NCBI GenBank assembly: GCA_943788505.1
Contig: CALSQR010000002.1
Coordinates: 881,213-945,212 of the forward strand
From: an uncultured bacterium
Lineage (GTDB): Bacteria > Bacteroidota > Rhodothermia > Rhodothermales > UBA10348
Length of the DNA: 64,000 nt
Direction: 5' to 3'
Both the position numbers and the translations under genes were made by a program. Positions 61,601 through 64,000 of this stretch are shown piece after piece; the first letter of the stretch is position 1, and each line of letters opens with the position of its first letter. Below the pieces are notes generated by a model. That model did not search any database, had not been told where the DNA came from, and saw only the letters and a program-made list of their open reading frames with translations.

Positions 61601-61689
61601 TGTTCACGACTGAGGATGCTGATCATCTGGTAGCCGTATTGGACGACGTATTGGGAGAGGATGCGGTCCAGGCGCAGGTGAAGGACTAA
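58621..61689 (+). CDS. Trimodular kinase / M23-peptidase-like / class III aminotransferase-fold enzyme
   Basis: 1022 residues from the ATG at 58621 (overlaps the previous stop by 8 nt). Residues ~20-340: aminoglycoside-phosphotransferase-fold kinase with [12 protein letters not shown] (His208, Asp210) and LIDFGDMS (Asp234). About 430-570: M23 (LytM) domain with metal ligands His442/Asp446 in HIGVDLF and His533/His535 in PHLHFQI. About 590-1020: class III PLP enzyme with [15 protein letters not shown] and catalytic Lys857 in [11 protein letters not shown]. The last is of the AGXT2L phospho-lyase type. In animals, a kinase plus a phospho-lyase of these folds degrade 5-hydroxylysine. Here the fusion sits in a hydroxyproline cluster, so hydroxylysine is a likely substrate; ethanolamine is an alternative. 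The M23 role is unknown. Confidence 0.88.
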   Translation: MPKSSDTTSEGAKTLDGRPRLSNQDAERLYEELSGQKGTATELPSDRDLNFAIRATDGSRSVLKISNANEDAAFLALQADVMQQLSEAGLPVAKVLGTGTTLLEGRQHAVRLVSWIEGVPLGSSRPISDDLMRDVGAVLARADQVLSDLDGKAAPKKFVWNLCYARLTIEDRLQLLPKGRRGLILHYLDLYGQLVEPYRTQLPHQLVHGDGNDYNILVGPPSAKGERNLTALIDFGDMSVSARITDPAIAAAYLAFHREDPIDAMQAVLSGYHAESPVSELEVASFFVFVALRLCISVCLSAEQQAAEPDNEYLSISEDDAWTCLSHLRDIHPNLAHYRLRAALGWEPVPGSSRVSDWIEQHRHEFAPVITGPDEDAEPVYFDFSVASLEFDPTSLTVPGHAAEALWKATGDGVSIGRWNEPRLAYTGAAYGTLSGERRTVHIGVDLFRQEGTPVCAPLDGIVHSTCISHDQFDYGGCVLLEHRPDEAPVFWTLYGHLSHDSVLQLEKGQRIRSGEAFVQLGAFEENGGWVPHLHFQIVTDRLDLEGTFPGVAAPSQLATWLSLSPSPKNLLGLDGRVDTPPRLSTEDLMVRRREHISSTLSVSYARKLHIVRGHKQFLFDAEGRAYLDAVNNVPHVGHSNPRVVDALHRQMRTLTTNTRYLHESILDYSERLCAMLPDPLEVCFFVNSGSEANDLALRLARVATGKQDIIVLDGAYHGHLTSLINISPYKFDGAGGTGCPPGTRIVPMPDPYRGAYKGMTHESGLAYAEAVRAASDDRGVAAFIAESVPGCGGQIVPPPGYLAAASTAIREAGGLFIADEVQVGMGRAGSHFWGFQIHETDDPSTHVVPDIVVLGKPIGNGHPLAVVVTTRAISDAFTNGMEYFNTFGGNPASCAVGLAVLDELRDQGLQNNAHVVGSRLLKGLIALMPKHSIMGDVRGVGLYIGVELVRNHSSLEPADSEASYVANRMRDLGILISTDGPLHNVLKIKPPMVFTTEDADHLVAVLDDVLGEDAVQAQVKD

Positions 61690-61839
61690 TCAGCTAGTCT
61701 TCTCGAGACCATACATCGCTTGCAATCGGCTCATCATCCTTTTGAGGAATCCTGTTCAGGAATCCTGCTCTGAAAACCTTTTCATTGTAGTGCGGCCTTC
61801 ACTATAATTGTCCATCCTTCTTCAAACTGCCGGACCACC

Positions 61840-63444
61840 ATGGAATTCACAGGACTAGACTATATCGTTTTTAGCATTTATGCCCTCTCTATCGTGGGTG
61901 TGGGCCTTTGGGTCTCCCGCCGCAAAGAAGGGCACGAGCGAGATACTACTGACTACTTCCTCGCAGGTAAAAGCCTTCCATTCTGGGCTATTGGTGCGTC
62001 CCTGATCGCCTCGAATATCTCTGCTGAGCAGTTCATCGGGATGTCTGGATCCGGATTCCGAGTCGGGTTGGCCATTGCCACGTATGAGTGGATGGCAGCC
62101 ATCACATTATTAGTGATCGCATGGTTTTTCCTACCCATTTATCTCGAAAAGGGCATTTTTACGATGCCGCAGTTTCTCGAGAAACGATTTGATGGCCGTG
62201 TGCGAACACTGCTAGCCGTCTTCTGGCTCTTGGTGTACGTTTTCGTCAACCTCACTTCGGTCCTCTATCTCGGCGCGTTAGCTCTTAACGGCATCATGGG
62301 GGTTCCACTTGCCGCCGGGATGGCGGGGCTGGCTATTTTTGCCACCGTCTACAGTGTGTATGGTGGGCTTCAAGCGGTAGCCTGGACCGATGTGGTACAA
62401 GTCATAGTACTAATCGCTGGAGGTCTGCTCACTACGTTCTTAGCCTTGGATGCCTACGGAGGAGGTGAGGGATTCATCGCTGGTTTTTCGGCACTACTGA
62501 CAGACGCATCGGACCGTTTCAACATGATCCTCTTCGAAGGAGAGCTCATGTATACCGATGATGCTGGGGTCACACAAGACGCCTACGACCTGCTACCCGG
62601 ACTGGGTGTCCTACTTGGCGGGATGTGGGTTGCAAACCTCTTCTATTGGGGCTGTAACCAGTACATCATCCAGCGCGCTCTGGCCGCAAAGAACCTCCAA
62701 GAAGCCCGTCGTGGCCTCGCCTTCGCTGGCTTTCTAAAGCTCATTCTTCCATTGATCGTCGTTATCCCCGGAATCGTGGCGTACGCTCTCGATGCACCCA
62801 TCGACAAAGCTGACCAAGCGTACCCATGGCTGTTAGGAACGTATATCGGTCCTGGCCTTCGCGGACTAGCTGTCGCCGCGTTGGCTGCAGCCATTGTGTC
62901 TTCGCTAGCTTCCATGATGAACTCTACATCGACCATCTTCACGATGGATCTCTATAAGACCATCATCAACAAGGATGCCTCCGAGCATTCACTTGTCAAT
63001 GTTGGGCGAACGGTCAGCGTAATCGCAATCGTCATCGCAGCTTTAGCCGCCTATCCGCTGCTTGGTGCGATTGATCAGGCCTTCCAGTACATCCAGGAAT
63101 ACACCGGATTTATCAGCCCAGGCGTCCTAGCCGTGTTCATGATGGGTCTGTTCTATAAGAAAGCTACTGCTAACGCCGCGCTTGTTACCGCCATTTTGTC
63201 GATTCCAATGTCGGCTGCCATGAAGTTCATGACGCCGGAAGTGCCGTTTTTGACCCGAATGGGCTATGTTTTCTTAATTTCGGTCCTCCTGATCGTTGTG
63301 ATCTCATGGTTCGAAGGAAAAGGAGAAGACAATCCAAAAGCAGTTTCCCTTAGCGGAACGAACTTCAAGGGCGAGCCGATTTTTGCGATGGCTTCTTTCG
63401 GCATCCTCGGAATCACTGCTGCTTTGTATGCCATCTTCTGGTAG
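61840..63444 (+). CDS. Sodium:solute symporter (SSS family)
   Basis: 534 residues, about 14 membrane helices, opening GLDYIVFSIYALSIVGVGLWVSRRKEG-type with the TTDYFLAGKSLPFWAIGASL motif and SNISAEQFIGMSGSGF characteristic of Na+/sugar (SGLT-like) symporters. ATVYSVYGGLQAVAWTDVVQ is the second signature. Sugar-type rather than amino-acid-type by resemblance. Downstream is a GH16 glycan hydrolase, so the pair may take up glycan breakdown products. Alternatively it may import the cluster's amino acid. Confidence 0.93.
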   Translation: MEFTGLDYIVFSIYALSIVGVGLWVSRRKEGHERDTTDYFLAGKSLPFWAIGASLIASNISAEQFIGMSGSGFRVGLAIATYEWMAAITLLVIAWFFLPIYLEKGIFTMPQFLEKRFDGRVRTLLAVFWLLVYVFVNLTSVLYLGALALNGIMGVPLAAGMAGLAIFATVYSVYGGLQAVAWTDVVQVIVLIAGGLLTTFLALDAYGGGEGFIAGFSALLTDASDRFNMILFEGELMYTDDAGVTQDAYDLLPGLGVLLGGMWVANLFYWGCNQYIIQRALAAKNLQEARRGLAFAGFLKLILPLIVVIPGIVAYALDAPIDKADQAYPWLLGTYIGPGLRGLAVAALAAAIVSSLASMMNSTSTIFTMDLYKTIINKDASEHSLVNVGRTVSVIAIVIAALAAYPLLGAIDQAFQYIQEYTGFISPGVLAVFMMGLFYKKATANAALVTAILSIPMSAAMKFMTPEVPFLTRMGYVFLISVLLIVVISWFEGKGEDNPKAVSLSGTNFKGEPIFAMASFGILGITAALYAIFW

Positions 63445-63480
63445 ACCCAATGATTGGGATATGATTACACGGCTTGAGAC

Positions 63481-64000
63481 ATGATAAAACGACCTCATTT
63501 TTTCTTGCTGGCATTCGGTCTGATTCTGGCCGGATGCGGAGCCCCCCCGACCCAAGACGCGTCGATGACGCCCGCAACGCCTTCCCCTGCTGGCGAGGTT
63601 CTGTTGTTCGATGATTTCTCGGACGGCCAATTGGACCGATCCGTATGGAACGTCGAGGGACCCGACTTCTGGGTAAACTTTGAGCAGCAGATCTATGTCG
63701 ACTCTTCGGCAACTATCCAATTCCTGGACGGAGTCGAAGGCGCAGAGAACGGTGTTCTGGCCTTAAAAGGAGACTATTCTCCAGGGCATGAGGCTCCCGG
63801 AGGCCGCATCGCAGACTTCATCTCAGGTCGTATCGACTCGCAGAACAAGTTCGACTTCACGTACGGCCGAGCAGAGGCCCGCATCAAGCTGCCCGATGCC
63901 GAAGGCATGTGGCCAGCGTTTTGGCTGCTCGGCAATGGCCGATGGCCTGACACGGGAGAGATCGACATCATGGAGTACGTTGGAGAAACAGACTGGACGG
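63481..64000 (+). CDS. GH16 glycan hydrolase lipoprotein, 3' end cut by window edge
   Basis: Open to base 64000 (173 residues visible). Lipobox LILAGC (residue 19). The GH16 start EVLLFDDFSDGQLDRSVWNV, then FDFTYGRAEARIKLPDAEGM, WPAFWLL and the catalytic GEIDIMEYVGE are present. Acts on beta-glucans such as laminarin. Surface-anchored. Which GH16 subfamily cannot be told from this part. Confidence 0.93.
   Translation, partial: MIKRPHFFLLAFGLILAGCGAPPTQDASMTPATPSPAGEVLLFDDFSDGQLDRSVWNVEGPDFWVNFEQQIYVDSSATIQFLDGVEGAENGVLALKGDYSPGHEAPGGRIADFISGRIDSQNKFDFTYGRAEARIKLPDAEGMWPAFWLLGNGRWPDTGEIDIMEYVGETDWT

Noticed and set aside
1-64000. CRISPR arrays, rRNA genes, insertion sequences
   Set aside because: No regularly spaced repeat-spacer array, no rRNA segment and no transposase or terminal inverted repeats were seen.

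Overview
The window is a bacterial chromosome segment of moderate G+C content. It most likely comes from the Bacteroidota/Rhodothermota side of the FCB group. Four things in the sequence point there: two short reading frames that look like the C-terminal tails of type IX secretion (Por) sorting domains, a Bacteroidota-style promoter (TTG-N20-TATATTTG) before the lrp-glnN pair, a type III glutamine synthetase, and a large secreted metallopeptidase-like/beta-propeller/beta-barrel protein. Species cannot be named from the sequence. Metabolism looks heterotrophic, with a ferredoxin-dependent 2-oxoacid oxidoreductase, PQQ dehydrogenase, fatty acyl-CoA ligase, glycan hydrolase and Na+ symporter.

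Layout. 1-17 kb is mostly housekeeping: thymidine phosphorylase (cut by the left edge), ribosomal protein L31, korAB, apaG, thyA-folA, purB, an ECF sigma factor, lrp-glnN and a PQQ dehydrogenase lipoprotein. A CAT-anticodon tRNA at 17.6 kb marks the left edge of an accessory island (about 17.7-25.5 kb). The island carries a 4-nt-overlapped MazG-like/EVE-like-HNH pair followed by an SRA-HNH nuclease, that is, two predicted modification-dependent restriction enzymes. It also holds a broken thermonuclease gene, a coupled pair of unknown genes, and two paralogous secreted proteins near its ends. Modules are separated by copies of a 40-bp hairpin-forming direct repeat. Decay continues to about 29 kb (frameshifted and amber-interrupted genes, remnants).

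29.4-50 kb returns to core genes: fasciclin protein, LytS/LytTR two-component pair, sdaA, rodA-mrdA, a 1041-residue surface protein, phzF-like, pyrD and an acyl-CoA ligase. A likely iron-controlled operon feoA-feoA-feoB follows, and its last gene is an SCP2-R2lox fusion. A perfect 9+5+9 palindrome lies upstream of that operon.

50-64 kb holds a sulfatase-modifying-fold lipoprotein, an FtsX/MacB-type permease and a small secreted protein, then a catabolic gene cluster: DapA-family lyase, GntR regulator, 4-hydroxyproline epimerase, FAD amino-acid dehydrogenase, and a 1022-residue kinase-M23-class III aminotransferase fusion. A Na+/solute symporter and a GH16 glycan hydrolase (cut by the right edge) come last. 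The cluster fits degradation of hydroxyproline, and the fusion suggests hydroxylysine or another amino-alcohol. Together these could serve growth on collagen-like material, which is inference.

The strongest candidates for new biology are the repeat-bounded restriction island, the kinase-M23-aminotransferase fusion inside a hydroxyproline cluster, and the SCP2-R2lox protein at the end of an iron-import operon.
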